A DNA stretch of 64,000 nt, taken from NCBI RefSeq assembly GCF_023715465.1, contig NZ_JAMBOE010000003.1:62001-126000 (forward strand), in the 5' to 3' direction. This document shows, piece after piece, positions 33,909 to 43,715 of the stretch (positions are counted from its first letter, which is position 1; each line of letters opens with the position of its first letter). The notes under the pieces were generated by a model. The model did no database searches and was not told where the DNA came from. It saw nothing but the letters and a program-made list of their open reading frames with translations. This DNA is from Paenibacillus macerans (lineage in GTDB: Bacteria; Bacillota; Bacilli; Paenibacillales; Paenibacillaceae). Position numbers and translations under genes: made by a program.

Positions 33909-35684
33909 ATGGTTGCTCATCCCCCCGGCGAATCCTCAAGCTTCACCAAGGATCCGGCCCCGCACGCCGAGGTCCCGGTCGAGTTCGACCGGAGCTGGTT
34001 CAGCGAGCTTACGGCCCGGCAGGAAAAAGGCGGCCCCTGGGACGACTGGAAGCTGTTTAACCTCGCCCTTGAGGCGGAAACCGCTTCTTTGGTCACGAGC
34101 TTTGAGGAAATGCAGTGCCTGAAGCATCTGCAGCAGGTAACGCCGCTGCCCCACCAAACCGAAACCGCCCGCAAGGTGCTGTTCGAAATGCGCGGGCGCG
34201 CCATCCTGGCCGACGAAGTCGGTCTGGGCAAGACGATTGAAGCCGGTTTGATTCTAAAAGAGTACATCATCCGCGGACTGGTCCGCAAAGTACTGATCCT
34301 CGTGCCCGCTTCCCTTGTGCTGCAGTGGGTGCGCGAGCTCAACCAGAAATTCGGCATCCTCGCCGTTGCCCAGAAAAAAGAGCACTCCTGGGAAAACCCC
34401 GTCGTTGTGGCTTCGATGGATACGGCGAAACGCGATCCGCATAAATCGATTCTGCTGAACAATGAATATGACATGCTGATCGTCGACGAGGCCCACAAGC
34501 TGAAAAACAAAAAAACGACAAATTATCAATTTATGCTGCAGCTGCGCAAAAAATATTGCCTCCTGCTGACAGCGACGCCGGTGCAAAACGACCTAGACGA
34601 GTTGTTCAACCTGATCACGCTGCTCAAACCCGGCCAGCTCGGCGGCCAAAGCGAGTTCGCGGCCAATTTCGTCGTGGACAAACGCCTGCCGAAAAACGAG
34701 GATCAGCTAAGAGGTGAGCTCTCCAAAGTGATGATCCGCAACCGCCGCGCCGATGGGGAGCTGGAGTTCACCAAGCGGATCGTCCGGAACATCAACGTCG
34801 AACTTTCGCCGGAAGAGAAAAATTTGTACAGCGGGGTCACTTCCTTCGTCAAAGACCAATATCAGGCAGCGGGTGGCGACCTGAACAGCATGCTCTCGCT
34901 TGTGACGCTCCAGCGCGAAGTATGCAGCAGTCGCGACGCCGTATTCGTCACGCTGGTCAACTTATCGAAGAAGCTTGCTCCCGATTCCCCTTTACGGGAT
35001 AAAATCTGGGAAATCGTCGACCTGATCCGGCAGATCAAAGCGAACAGCAAAGCGGAAAAAACGATGGAGCTGATTCGGGAGATGAACGACAAGGTGATCG
35101 TTTTTACCGAATACCGTGCGACCCAGGAATATTTGCTGAATTATTTTCGCGACCGCAACATGACGGCCGTCCCCTATCGCGGCGGCATGAACCGCGGCAA
35201 AAAGGACTGGATGATGGACCTGTTCCGCGACCGCGCCCAGGTGATGATCGCCACTGAAGCCGGCGGCGAAGGCATCAACCTGCAGTTCTGCCATCACATG
35301 ATCAACTTCGACTTGCCGTGGAATCCGATGCGGGTGGAGCAGAGGATCGGCCGGGTGCACCGCCTGGGGCAGCAAAATGACGTCAAAATCTACAACCTGT
35401 CCACCAAAGGAACGATTGAAGAGTATATCGTGAACCTGCTGCATGAAAAGATCAACATGTTCGAAATGGTGATCGGAGATCTTGACGTGATTTTGGAGCG
35501 GTTTGAGAAGGAGCATTCCTTGGAAAAAAGCATCTATAAAATCATGCTCGAATCCGCAAGCGACGAGGAGCTCGCCAACCGCGTCGAATCGCTTGGCCGC
35601 ACGTTTCATTCGATCAAATCCGAGCTGGACGCTACAGGCGGCGAAAACGAAGGCGGCGATCTTAAGCAGCTGTTGGGAGGTTGA
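33909..35684 (+). CDS. yqhH: SNF2-family ATPase (YqhH-like)
   Basis: A 591-aa superfamily-2 helicase-like DNA translocase. Motifs are in order: Q-like HQTETARKVL, I DEVGLGKTIEAGLIL, Ia LVPASLVLQW, II DEAHK, III LLTATPVQN, IV VIVFTEYRATQEYL, V ATEAGGEGINLQ and VI QRIGRVHRLGQ. It lacks extra nuclease domains. B. subtilis yqhH is the likely orthologue, next to yqhG as here. The process is unknown; RapA-like remodelling of stalled polymerase is one idea. Start ATG 33909 after GGGAGG. Confidence 0.9.
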   Translation: MVAHPPGESSSFTKDPAPHAEVPVEFDRSWFSELTARQEKGGPWDDWKLFNLALEAETASLVTSFEEMQCLKHLQQVTPLPHQTETARKVLFEMRGRAILADEVGLGKTIEAGLILKEYIIRGLVRKVLILVPASLVLQWVRELNQKFGILAVAQKKEHSWENPVVVASMDTAKRDPHKSILLNNEYDMLIVDEAHKLKNKKTTNYQFMLQLRKKYCLLLTATPVQNDLDELFNLITLLKPGQLGGQSEFAANFVVDKRLPKNEDQLRGELSKVMIRNRRADGELEFTKRIVRNINVELSPEEKNLYSGVTSFVKDQYQAAGGDLNSMLSLVTLQREVCSSRDAVFVTLVNLSKKLAPDSPLRDKIWEIVDLIRQIKANSKAEKTMELIREMNDKVIVFTEYRATQEYLLNYFRDRNMTAVPYRGGMNRGKKDWMMDLFRDRAQVMIATEAGGEGINLQFCHHMINFDLPWNPMRVEQRIGRVHRLGQQNDVKIYNLSTKGTIEEYIVNLLHEKINMFEMVIGDLDVILERFEKEHSLEKSIYKIMLESASDEELANRVESLGRTFHSIKSELDATGGENEGGDLKQLLGG

Positions 35685-35689
35685 CCCGC

Positions 35690-36745
35690 ATGACGATGAC
35701 GAACGAGCAAATCCGCAAGCTTGTAATGACGTATCTTGAAGCGACCGAATGCCAATTTTTAGAAAAATCGCCCTATCACGTCACCGTAAAGCTGTCGCCC
35801 CGGGCCGACCGCGATTTGACGAACCGCCCGTATTATTGGGGGTTCATCGAACGCACCGGGGCCGAGCCGGAGACGATGTCTTTTTCGTTCATCTTCGACC
35901 CCGAGCGGCACCGGGAGGCCGAAGCCGGGAAGGCGGCCGCGCCAAACGCCGGCAAGGGAGCTGCGGCCGGATTTAGCGGCAGCGGTCCGGCACCCGCAGG
36001 CGCTGCGCCCGGACTTGGCGGCGCCGGACCGCAGCAGCCCGGCCCGGGCCAAACGGGCCAGCCTGGCCAGCCGCCGGAGGACAGCCTCCTCGGCCGCTAT
36101 TTCGGCCCCGTACGCCCAATGCCGGTCCTGGGGCCGGGCCGCATTCAGCGCGAGGAGCTGACCTTCGGCAGCTCACGGCTTAAGCAAATCTTCGAAGCGG
36201 CCAAACGCGGCGGCCGTTTCGTATATCTGTTCGAGGAGCCGGGCCCGCGCCAGCGCACGGCCCTGCTGCCGGCCGCTTACGAGCCGTGGCTCGGCGTCTG
36301 CTATAAAGTCGAGTTCTGCTGTGACATGAAGCGGGAAGAGCTCCATTTCTTCGGCGTCTCGCTGCTGAGCGGAAAAATCGACAAAGCTTTTGAGAAGAAG
36401 CTATCCGGCGTCACGCTCGCTCCACGCCTTCCCGAGAACGTCCATATCGAGCCGACGAAGTTCACTTTGGACGCGGGCCGGGCCGCGCTGGAAGCAAGGC
36501 TGTCCGAATTGCTCGGCACCTACGACAACAGCTGGTCGATCCAGGCTAGGGAACGCCTGCGGGACGAGCTGGAGATTATCGAAGCGTATTATAAGGATCT
36601 GCTTAAAGAACCGGATGAGGAACGGCAGCAGGCTGCGCGGAATCAATACGAGGCGAGGCGGGAAGAAATCCGCTGGCAATACGAGCCGAGAATTGTCGTA
36701 TCCGCCTTGGGCTGCGGCATCTTTCACCTGCGTTCGCCGCGGTGA
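35690..36745 (+). CDS. yqhG: YqhG-like protein with Gly/Pro/Ala-rich insertion
   Basis: A 351-aa protein matching B. subtilis YqhG at the N-terminus (TYLEATECQFLEKSPYHVTV, then LTNRPYYWGFIERTGAEPET). Residues about 82-130 are a low-complexity Gly/Pro/Ala linker that makes it roughly 90 residues longer than YqhG. The C-terminal half has a coiled coil. It starts six bases after the yqhH stop, which implies a shared operon and probably a physical partnership. Biochemical function is not known. Start ATG 35690 after GGGAGG. Confidence 0.85.
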   Translation: MTMTNEQIRKLVMTYLEATECQFLEKSPYHVTVKLSPRADRDLTNRPYYWGFIERTGAEPETMSFSFIFDPERHREAEAGKAAAPNAGKGAAAGFSGSGPAPAGAAPGLGGAGPQQPGPGQTGQPGQPPEDSLLGRYFGPVRPMPVLGPGRIQREELTFGSSRLKQIFEAAKRGGRFVYLFEEPGPRQRTALLPAAYEPWLGVCYKVEFCCDMKREELHFFGVSLLSGKIDKAFEKKLSGVTLAPRLPENVHIEPTKFTLDAGRAALEARLSELLGTYDNSWSIQARERLRDELEIIEAYYKDLLKEPDEERQQAARNQYEARREEIRWQYEPRIVVSALGCGIFHLRSPR

Positions 36746-36903
36746 CCAGAAATAGACCGATCTCGCTAAAAGACCGCAAAAATAGAAGCTGGACAAAGAC
36801 CCTAAGCGCGACAGGTTGCAACAACCTTTTTGCCCCGGGTCCGGTACAATGGACAAGCAATCGCAAAGCTGACTCACTCATCCCCTAAATAGGAGGGCGA
36901 ACG

Positions 36904-37947
36904 ATGTTCGGAAAGCTCCCCCGAAACCTATCGATTACGATGAAAATGTTATGCAGCATCGGCCTGGCTTGCACCGGCGGACTTACGCTAGCGGGAGAAG
37001 CCGTTAGCTATGCCGCTTCCGGTGCGGGTGCAGCGGCCGAATGGGCCACCGGACTTCAAACGGCCGATCACACTCCCGAGCAGCTCCGCCTTTTTGCCGC
37101 GGAGGCCGTACAAAAGCTGGCGCAAACCGAACTTTTCAGCTCCTGGCGCGGCGCAAAAACCGTGATCGAGCCGCTTGGCCCGGGAACGCACAGCTGGCTG
37201 GTCACCGTGATCCCCGGCGAATCCGGCGGCGATTCGCGCTTGAACGGTTACCTGATCATTTCCGCCACGTCCAATGGCGAATACAAGCTGGTCGAATACG
37301 GGCTCGGCGCCAATACCGTTTTTGCCCCTTCCTTGCTGAAGACTGCCCTGAAAAATAGCGAGCTGGCTGCAGAATTGACCGCAGACCAGCTTAGCCATAT
37401 CCGCGTTACGCCGCTCTATGCCGGCCCCGCCCTGGCCGAATGGATGATCCGCCTGCCGGATGGCGAATCGCCGCGTTTCATTCACGCCGCAGACGGGGAA
37501 TGGCTGCCTGAAACGGCTGAAACCTGGGACAGACAGGCCGCCCTTTATAAAACGCCCCAGTACGCTGCAGGCAGCGGTGAGGCGAAACTGGCCCCCGGCC
37601 GGATCGTTTTTACCGCCGATGCCTTTAATCCTTACGACAATTTGCTGTGGATGGCGGACAGTCCGCTTTCGGTCAAGCAGGAAACGTTCATCCGCAAGCT
37701 TCAATCCAGCAAGCAGCTGATTTTCGCCGCAGCGGGCCCGGAACGCACTTATTCGATACCTATGCCGATATTTGGGTACCAAACGTGGCAGGACAGCACC
37801 TCCTCCGGCACCGATTCCGTACCTGGCGAAACATCCCTAAACGGTTCCGTATATGTCCTAACCGGCGAAGGCTCTTCGATCCGGCTCATCGCCTTGGATG
37901 CTCTGCTCGAGTCAAAGCCGGGCAAATTTATCGCTTATTCCGGTTAA
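36904..37947 (+). CDS. Hypothetical secreted protein
   Basis: A 347-aa protein with a signal peptide-like start (about residues 1-38: LCSIGLACTGGLTLAG, cleavage near SYAAS-G). The mature part has repeated beta-strand patterns (LNGYLIISATSNGEYKLVEY, then SPRFIHAADGEWLPETAETW) but no motif I recognise. Start ATG 36904 after TAGGAGGGCGAACG. It is followed by its own terminator and lies between yqhG and yqzE. Probably surface or wall associated. Confidence 0.7.
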   Translation: MFGKLPRNLSITMKMLCSIGLACTGGLTLAGEAVSYAASGAGAAAEWATGLQTADHTPEQLRLFAAEAVQKLAQTELFSSWRGAKTVIEPLGPGTHSWLVTVIPGESGGDSRLNGYLIISATSNGEYKLVEYGLGANTVFAPSLLKTALKNSELAAELTADQLSHIRVTPLYAGPALAEWMIRLPDGESPRFIHAADGEWLPETAETWDRQAALYKTPQYAAGSGEAKLAPGRIVFTADAFNPYDNLLWMADSPLSVKQETFIRKLQSSKQLIFAAAGPERTYSIPMPIFGYQTWQDSTSSGTDSVPGETSLNGSVYVLTGEGSSIRLIALDALLESKPGKFIAYSG

Positions 37948-37954
37948 ACGAGTT

Positions 37955-37988
37955 GAACCGCCGAAGAAATTTCCTCGGCGGTTCTTTA
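37955..37988 (+). terminator. Terminator between the secreted protein and yqzE
   Basis: GAACCGCCGA (37955-37964) pairs with TCGGCGGTTC (37975-37984), then TTTAA. Converging yqzE ends 20 bp further on. Confidence 0.8.
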
Positions 37989-38003
37989 ATGTTCACACGA
38001 GAT

Positions 38004-38219
38004 TTACCCCTCGCTGGAACGGGAATGCTCCCTTTCCTTTTTCCGTTTTACCGGAAGCTGCTCCGCCCATAATGAAACCGAAAACGGAATCATCCCGAAC
38101 CAGCGGCGTGTCCACGGTTCCTTCGGCTTGGTACGCTCCCGCCGGACTTCCCGGGGGGTCTCCACGAAATCGACGACTTTTTCGGTAATGTATTTCACCA
38201 GTTCATCGCCTTTTGCCAT
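38004..38219 (-). CDS. yqzE: YqzE family protein
   Basis: A 71-aa protein with the YqzE signature: DELVKYITEKVVDFVETPRE near the start and WTRRWFGMIPFSVSLW with a hydrophobic C-terminal part. In B. subtilis yqzE lies near the comG competence operon; its function is unknown. Start ATG 38219 after AAGGAGATAATTAGC. It is convergent with the secreted protein gene. Confidence 0.85.
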   Translation of the reverse strand: MAKGDELVKYITEKVVDFVETPREVRRERTKPKEPWTRRWFGMIPFSVSLWAEQLPVKRKKEREHSRSSEG

Positions 38220-38372
38220 GCTAATTATCTCCTTTTCGTTATTTGCTCGCCTTATCTTTAGTTTGCTCCGGCGAACCGTTCTCTAAACCCGCCGCCCCCG
38301 GGCAGTTCATGCATGATTTGGACGCCCAAAGCTCAATCTATAAAGGAAATAAGGCCTGGAAAGGTGAGAACC

Positions 38373-39071
38373 ATGAAAATATTGATACGGTATCCGCTGG
38401 CGGCTATGCTTATCGTCTCCCTTGCCTTTGGTTTATGCGGAAGTTCCGTTTTTGCGGACGACAAAGACCTACGGCACGCTTTCCCGGAGCCGGTCATCTT
38501 GATCGATGCCGGACACGGCGGCATTGACGGCGGAACCTCTTACGAAAATATTGTGGAAAAAGACATCAACCTCGAGATCGGCCGCCGGCTTTACGTCGTG
38601 CTGCGAAGCCACGGATACCGGGCGGTTCTGAACCGCACAGGCGACTACGCGCTAAGCGACGACAACCGCTGGTCGCGCAGCAGTTCCCGCCATATGAGGG
38701 ATCTCGCCCAACGCAAGGAACTCAGCGCCCAACTCCCCGCTTCCATCGTCGTCAGCCTGCACGTGAACTGGGGCCGCAACAAAACGAAACATGGACCGCT
38801 TGTCCTGCACCAGAATGAAGGGCGCAGCGCGCTGCTGGCCGCCTCCATTCAGAGTGCCTTGGAACGGTTTTACAACCTGGACAGGGCTTCGATCCCCGAG
38901 CTCGGCAAACCGTTTTTCCTGCTAAAGCATGTTGAATCGCCGGCTGTCATCGTTGAGATGGGTTTTTTGAGCAATGCGGGAGACCGCGCCCTGCTGATCA
39001 GCCGGAACGGCCAGCAAAAAATCGCCGAAGCGATTTACGCCGGCATCACCGAATATTTTACGATCATGTAA
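38373..39071 (+). CDS. N-acetylmuramoyl-L-alanine amidase (CwlD/Amidase_3 type)
   Basis: A 232-aa secreted zinc amidase that cleaves the bond between muramic acid and the stem peptide. A signal peptide (LAAMLIVSLAFGLCGSSVFA) is followed by the catalytic domain with zinc ligands in ILIDAGHGGIDGG (His), the first Glu in YENIVEKDINLEIG, VVSLHVNWG (second His) and the C-terminal Glu in VIVEMGFLSNAGDR. It resembles the spore cortex enzyme CwlD. Start ATG 38373 after AAGGTGAG. A sporulation role is inferred from family only. Confidence 0.88.
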   Translation: MKILIRYPLAAMLIVSLAFGLCGSSVFADDKDLRHAFPEPVILIDAGHGGIDGGTSYENIVEKDINLEIGRRLYVVLRSHGYRAVLNRTGDYALSDDNRWSRSSSRHMRDLAQRKELSAQLPASIVVSLHVNWGRNKTKHGPLVLHQNEGRSALLAASIQSALERFYNLDRASIPELGKPFFLLKHVESPAVIVEMGFLSNAGDRALLISRNGQQKIAEAIYAGITEYFTIM

Positions 39072-39176
39072 ACAACCCGCTGGATGAAAATTCCACTTCA
39101 CAACTCCTGCATCGCAACCGATATATCTTTTCGTTAGCTACTATAGAAAAGAGAAGCATAGGGGAGTTGAAGAGTT

Positions 39177-41237
39177 GTGAAGGAAAAGCCATCGGGAATA
39201 ACCGGGAAAATGAAATCTGTTTCATTGCGCGTGAAAATACCTTTTTTCGTCTGTTTATTGGTGGTCGCGTCCTTGCTGGCGACTTCCGTCCTGAATTACC
39301 GGGAGGCGTCCAGTTTGGCGCTGCGCAAGAGCAAGGACGAGATCAATGTCATGGCCGACCGGCTGGGAGGCGGATTGTCGACGGCCGTCCAATTGCAGCA
39401 GCAATCCACCTTCCTCATCTCGCAGCACAATACGTTCCGCAGCCTGCTTACGCTTAGAGAATCCGGTGAACTCTCGGATAAACAATTTTTCTCGCCGGCC
39501 AATCCTTATCTGGACCAGGCGAACGGGATTCTGAACAGCAGTTTGAAAGGAACCAGTGATATCGAGTCCTACTTGCTAACGGATGCCGAAGGAACGATCG
39601 TAGCCGGAACGAAAGCGGAAAATATCGGACAATCGCGGTCGGATCGGGAATATTTTAGCGAAGCGCTCAAAGGGGAGCCTTACATCAGCGATGCCATCGT
39701 GTCAAAAAGCACAGGCAACCTGCTGCTCGCCTTCGCCCAGCCGATCAAGGATTCGGACGGCAAAGTGCTGGGCGTTTTCGTAACGACGATCGACAGCCAG
39801 TTCTTTTTCAGCACATTAGGTGAAGTTTCCATCAATCGGGAAGGCAGCATCGAAATCGTCAGCCGCGGCGGAACGGTGTTATATAACTCCCTGGACCCTT
39901 CAAGAATCGGTACGGTCATTGCGGAACTCGCCGGTTCCGTAAAAAATACGGGCAGTCAAGAAATCGAAAAATCCAGTCTCGAAATGAACAACGAGTACCT
40001 GCGGATCAACCGGATTCCGGGCCCCGACTTAACCGTTACGGTTATCGATTCTTTGGACGACATTCAGCAGCCGATCAAGGAGATGTTCCGCAACACCGTT
40101 ATTTTAACCCTTGTGATCATTCTCGTGGCTGTTGGCTTTGGCTTGTTGCTGTCCCGTTATATCGCCAAGCCGCTCGCGCAATTAACCCAATTGTTCCGGC
40201 AGATGGCTTCCGGCGATCTCACCGTTAGCGCGGACGAGGACCGGTATGAAGGCGAGTTTAAAACGTTGGCGGGCAGCTTCAACCAAATGGTCGGCCGCAA
40301 CAAAGACTTGATCCAAAATATGAACAAAACGATCGCGGTGCTCGGCACAAGCACGAAAGAGCTTGAAGCTTCCTCGAAGCAAACGGCCGTATCCGTCAGC
40401 GAAACGTCCGCCACCTCGCAGGAAATCGCCAAGGCGATGGACTCCCAAGCCCGGGAAACCGAACATATCGTAAACAAATTTTTCGGTTTCGGGGAAAGCT
40501 TCGAGTCGATGAGCTCCAAAGCCCAATCCGCCAAGGACCGTTCGGAGGAAATCGTCGGCGTGTTCCATACGAGCAACGCTGTGGTGGACGAATTGATCCG
40601 CATCAACGAGCAGAACGAAGAACAGGTGAACAAGATTTCCGAAATGACGTCTAACCTGCAACAAAGCTCGGAGCAAATCAACAGCATCACGGACGCTATC
40701 GCCGGAATTGCCAAACAGACCAACTTGCTCGCGCTGAACGCGTCCATCGAAGCGGCGAGAGCCGGCGAACACGGCCGCGGCTTTGCCGTCGTGGCGGCGG
40801 AAATCCGCAAGCTGGCCGAGCAAAGCTCGCAGCAGTCCGCTCATATTCAAGGCATTATTCAGGAAAACCTCGCTTTTGTGGAGGATAATTACCAAAGCGT
40901 GGCCCAGATTAAAGATATCGCAGCCATGCAGGACCAGTTTGTCGGCCAGACGCGGCAAGCTTTTAACGAGATCTTTGAAAAAATCACCGACATCACCGGC
41001 CAGATCAAACAGATGGCGGAAGAAGTCGGCCGCTTGGAAAGCGATAAGGACGTAGTGCTCGGCTCCGTCCAAAGCCTCTCGGCATCGGGCGAAGAGGTCT
41101 CCGCTTCCGTCGAGGAGGTTTCGGCCACGATGACGGAGCAGTCGGCAACCGTTCAACAGCTCGCCGGTATGGTGCAAACCATTGACGGACTGGCGAAAGA
41201 ACTGACCGCGGCGGCGGCACAGTTTAAAGTGGAGTAG
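39177..41237 (+). CDS. Methyl-accepting chemotaxis protein
   Basis: A 686-aa chemoreceptor. A membrane segment near 20-42 is followed by a double Cache-like extracellular sensor (about 45-300: [20 protein letters not shown], then [17 protein letters not shown]), a second segment near 305-327, a HAMP domain and a cytoplasmic signalling hairpin whose tip is [20 protein letters not shown]. There is no C-terminal pentapeptide. Start GTG 39177. ACCGATAT at 39117-39124 fits the -10 of a sigma-D promoter (GCCGATAT), although no -35 is evident. The ligand is unknown. Confidence 0.93.
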   Translation: MKEKPSGITGKMKSVSLRVKIPFFVCLLVVASLLATSVLNYREASSLALRKSKDEINVMADRLGGGLSTAVQLQQQSTFLISQHNTFRSLLTLRESGELSDKQFFSPANPYLDQANGILNSSLKGTSDIESYLLTDAEGTIVAGTKAENIGQSRSDREYFSEALKGEPYISDAIVSKSTGNLLLAFAQPIKDSDGKVLGVFVTTIDSQFFFSTLGEVSINREGSIEIVSRGGTVLYNSLDPSRIGTVIAELAGSVKNTGSQEIEKSSLEMNNEYLRINRIPGPDLTVTVIDSLDDIQQPIKEMFRNTVILTLVIILVAVGFGLLLSRYIAKPLAQLTQLFRQMASGDLTVSADEDRYEGEFKTLAGSFNQMVGRNKDLIQNMNKTIAVLGTSTKELEASSKQTAVSVSETSATSQEIAKAMDSQARETEHIVNKFFGFGESFESMSSKAQSAKDRSEEIVGVFHTSNAVVDELIRINEQNEEQVNKISEMTSNLQQSSEQINSITDAIAGIAKQTNLLALNASIEAARAGEHGRGFAVVAAEIRKLAEQSSQQSAHIQGIIQENLAFVEDNYQSVAQIKDIAAMQDQFVGQTRQAFNEIFEKITDITGQIKQMAEEVGRLESDKDVVLGSVQSLSASGEEVSASVEEVSATMTEQSATVQQLAGMVQTIDGLAKELTAAAAQFKVE

Positions 41238-41242
41238 CGTAT

Positions 41243-41580
41243 ACGGCCGTGGGAATACGGCTGCAGCTAATACGACTGCAGTAAATACGACTGCGGCAAA
41301 AAAACGGCTGTAGCGAATACGACTGCGGCAAAAAACGGCTGTAGCGAGTACGACTGCAGCAAACACCGTCTCAGCGAATATCCCCGTGGCCAATCCGGAC
41401 TCTGACAGCTATCCAAACATGCCCCGGACCACGCACCGTCCGCACCATACCGCAGCCACGAAATTCCCCGGGGAGTACCCGGGGAATGGCCGCGGGTTCC
41501 TCGCGGAACGCCCTTTGGAATGCCTCGCTGAATGCCTTTGCGGAATGTCTTGGGAATGCCCTGCGAAATGCAAAAGTGCA
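41243..41580. repeat. Block of three unrelated short repeats
   Basis: 41250-41372: about 31-bp degenerate tandem units of the form AATACGACTGCGGC, then AAAAAACGGCTGTAGCG. 41463-41487: a perfect hairpin ATTCCCCGGG-5-CCCGGGGAAT. 41504-41575: six 12-bp tandem units of the form GGAATGCCNNNN. These fill the gap between the chemoreceptor and the TOMM gene together with element C (41566-41748). I see no gene here. The hairpin may end transcription from both sides. Confidence 0.75.
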
Positions 41581-41748
41581 TGCGATTTTCGTCGAAATTC
41601 CTCGAAACAGGTGGTTCAAATGCAAAAGTGCAGTTCATTCCCGGTCAAAATTAACTTTTTTATCAAATGGCCCCAAATCAGATGTACTTTTGCATTTCAA
41701 ACGCTCCCGGGAGCAAATCTGCGGAAAATAAAATGCACTTTTGCATTT
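41566..41748. repeat. Four-unit modular inverted-repeat element C
   Basis: AAATGCAAAAGTGCA occurs at 41566-41580 and 41618-41632. Its inverse TGYACTTTTGCATTT occurs at 41683-41697 and 41734-41748. Unit spacing is 52, 65 and 51 bp. The plan matches elements A and B, but the unit sequence is different. Confidence 0.75.
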
Positions 41749-41755
41749 GGTTCAG

Positions 41756-43696
41756 TTAAAAAGATGCTTCCCCCTCCCGTAGCGACACGCCAAACACAGA
41801 CAGCTCTTTCAGGAACGGCTCCACGGCAAGATCTAACGCGGTAAGATGCTGCCCGTTCCTTTTCACAACCTGCACCGCTTCGGACAAGACTTCCGGCTCG
41901 AACGTTCCATCAAATCGACCAATGTCAAGGCGGACGGAGGCATCCTGTTTTAGTTGCAGGGAGGGGATCTCCACCACGTTGACCGGCTGGCCCCCCGAGC
42001 CCGATGGATATTGTGTGTTTTGCGCTTTCACTAAAGCGGCGCGAAGGGCATTCCGTAGTGCAAAAGTGTCATTTAGACCTACACCGCCGTACCAAGCCTC
42101 ACCCGTACCTACCCAAAACACCGGAAACCCGGACACAGCTTCTCCCAAGCCGATCACCGGCTCACCCTGCATGATGCTTAAGGCTCGTAAGTAGTATCGA
42201 CAGCGCTTATCATCCACTTTCCCCAACCGAACGCAAACGGCGGACGGTATCTGCCCCAGCGGCTGTATTTGTGCACGCTCGTTCGTCCGCTCTTCCGCCT
42301 GCTCGTGTGTCTGCTTATGCCTCTGCTCGTGTATTTGCTCCTTTGTCTGCTCTTGCTCCCGTTCGACCGCCTGTGCCTGTTCCTGTGCCTGCTCCTGCTC
42401 CTGCTCCTGCCCCTGTGCCTGCACCTGCACCTGCACCTGCACCTGCACCTGCACCTGCACCTGCACCAGCTCCTGCTTCCGTTCTTGCCCGCGATCCCCC
42501 GCCTGCTCGTGTGTCTGTCCGCACGTCCGCCTGCGCAACAATTCGCTCAAACAGGCCTGCAAGCCCCGATGGATTGCCTCCTCTACCGTTCCCCCTGCAC
42601 CGATGCCGATGAATCCGCCTGTTTCATCCAAAAGCGCCTCGGCCAGCCGCGACACATAAGCTTCGATCCCGGCCAGCCCCGCTTCCCGGCGCGCTTCCAC
42701 ATGCGTCAGGCCGGCGCAAACGATGTCCGGAAGCAAGCTTGCCGGGCCCTCCGACAACGGATCGGCCGCCTGGACTCGGCATTGGGCAAGCGGCAGTTGA
42801 CTCAATGCTCCCTCCTCCCATGTGTGGAAAATTCCGGTTTGCTCCGAGGTTAACCGGCTGAAATAAGAGAACCAGCCATCCGGCGTACTGCCGTCAGTGG
42901 ATTGTTCGAGCCTGCCATTAGTGGTTTGTGCGCGCCTGCCATCAGCGATTTGTTCGAGTCTGCCGTCAGCGGTTTGTTCGAACCACCGGCCGGAATTTTG
43001 CAGATTTTCGATGGCGATCTCCTTCCGGCCGGCCGCGAACGGGTGGGGGAGAAAAGCATGCCAACTCCCTTCCAGCGTCTCCAAATTAAGCAGATAGAGC
43101 GAAGCCCCATCCCCCGCTTCGCTTTCTCCGGCAGCGTATTTCAACAGCCGGGATACAAGCACGTTGGCGAGCAACGCGCCAGCTGCCGATGAAACCGGCT
43201 GCCGCTCCGGACCCTGGCAAAGCGCAGCCATGTGCAGCCGGCGCCAAGCCGATTCCCAGCCTCCATCCAGCCCGTCTCCTTCCAGGCCAGGTTGTACGAG
43301 CGGGCCCGCCACCCCTGTTTGATGCAGGCAGACGGCGGGCAGCAGCGCCTTATTCTCTTCCCGGCAAACCTGCCCAAGCCGCAGCAGTTCCCCGGGATTC
43401 CCTTCCTGCGAGGCATAGAGGATCATTTGATACGGCCGCACGACATTCCTCCAGCCATCAGCGTCTTCCCGCCCCAATGCGACTTCCCTCACCTTCGCCT
43501 CGGGAGCCGCTATGCGGGTTTGGCCCAGCCATTCCGCCAGCCGCTGCCGGTCGTTCTGCGCCGAACCGGTCATACACAGGTTGATTTCGCTGAACCCGGA
43601 CTCATTCAAAGCGGACAGCAGCGAAAAGAAAACCGATCCGAAACCAGCGGCCAATATGTCATGCGGCCGTTCTGTTTGAAACCGATGTGGGCTCAA
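41756..43696 (-). CDS. Putative thiazole-containing bacteriocin maturation protein
   Basis: A 646-aa protein of the ThiF-like TOMM maturation class that accompanies YcaO cyclodehydratases in heterocycloanthracin-type loci. The N-terminal part (DILAAGFGSVFFSLLSALNE) resembles a nucleotide-binding fold, and the C-terminal part (RYYLRALSIMQGEPVIGLGE, then FWVGTGEAWYGGVGLNDTFA) resembles a degenerate YcaO tail. Two low-complexity parts interrupt it: 8-residue EQxADGRL repeats (about 236-266) and a Gln-rich VQ/EQ tract (about 410-480). I choose TTG 43696, eight bases after AAGGAGG. It follows the YcaO gene by 19 bases. Confidence 0.75.
   Translation of the reverse strand: MSPHRFQTERPHDILAAGFGSVFFSLLSALNESGFSEINLCMTGSAQNDRQRLAEWLGQTRIAAPEAKVREVALGREDADGWRNVVRPYQMILYASQEGNPGELLRLGQVCREENKALLPAVCLHQTGVAGPLVQPGLEGDGLDGGWESAWRRLHMAALCQGPERQPVSSAAGALLANVLVSRLLKYAAGESEAGDGASLYLLNLETLEGSWHAFLPHPFAAGRKEIAIENLQNSGRWFEQTADGRLEQIADGRRAQTTNGRLEQSTDGSTPDGWFSYFSRLTSEQTGIFHTWEEGALSQLPLAQCRVQAADPLSEGPASLLPDIVCAGLTHVEARREAGLAGIEAYVSRLAEALLDETGGFIGIGAGGTVEEAIHRGLQACLSELLRRRTCGQTHEQAGDRGQERKQELVQVQVQVQVQVQVQVQAQGQEQEQEQAQEQAQAVEREQEQTKEQIHEQRHKQTHEQAEERTNERAQIQPLGQIPSAVCVRLGKVDDKRCRYYLRALSIMQGEPVIGLGEAVSGFPVFWVGTGEAWYGGVGLNDTFALRNALRAALVKAQNTQYPSGSGGQPVNVVEIPSLQLKQDASVRLDIGRFDGTFEPEVLSEAVQVVKRNGQHLTALDLAVEPFLKELSVFGVSLREGEASF
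42419..42466 (-). repeat. CTGCAC hexanucleotide microsatellite, eight units
   Basis: Eight exact CTGCAC repeats within the TOMM maturation gene encode the Val-Gln tract (read on minus). Imperfect CCTG-rich sequence extends it to about 42366-42480. Six-base units keep the frame, so slippage changes protein length only. Confidence 0.9.
42893..42982 (-). repeat. 24-bp tandem repeats in the TOMM maturation gene
   Basis: Nearly four copies of a 24-bp unit encode EQTADGRL, EQIADGRR, AQTTNGRL and EQSTDG. In frame. Confidence 0.85.
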
Positions 43697-43715
43697 ATTT
43701 TCATTCCTCCTTGGA

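Noticed and set aside
40182..41393. A 403-codon minus-strand open frame opposite the chemoreceptor
   Set aside because: It is a codon-bias shadow of the MCP coiled coil and lacks a ribosome site.
42269..42853. Leu- and Pro-rich plus-strand open frames over the Gln-repeat region
   Set aside because: They exist only because the CTGCAC/CCTG repeats lack stops in several frames.
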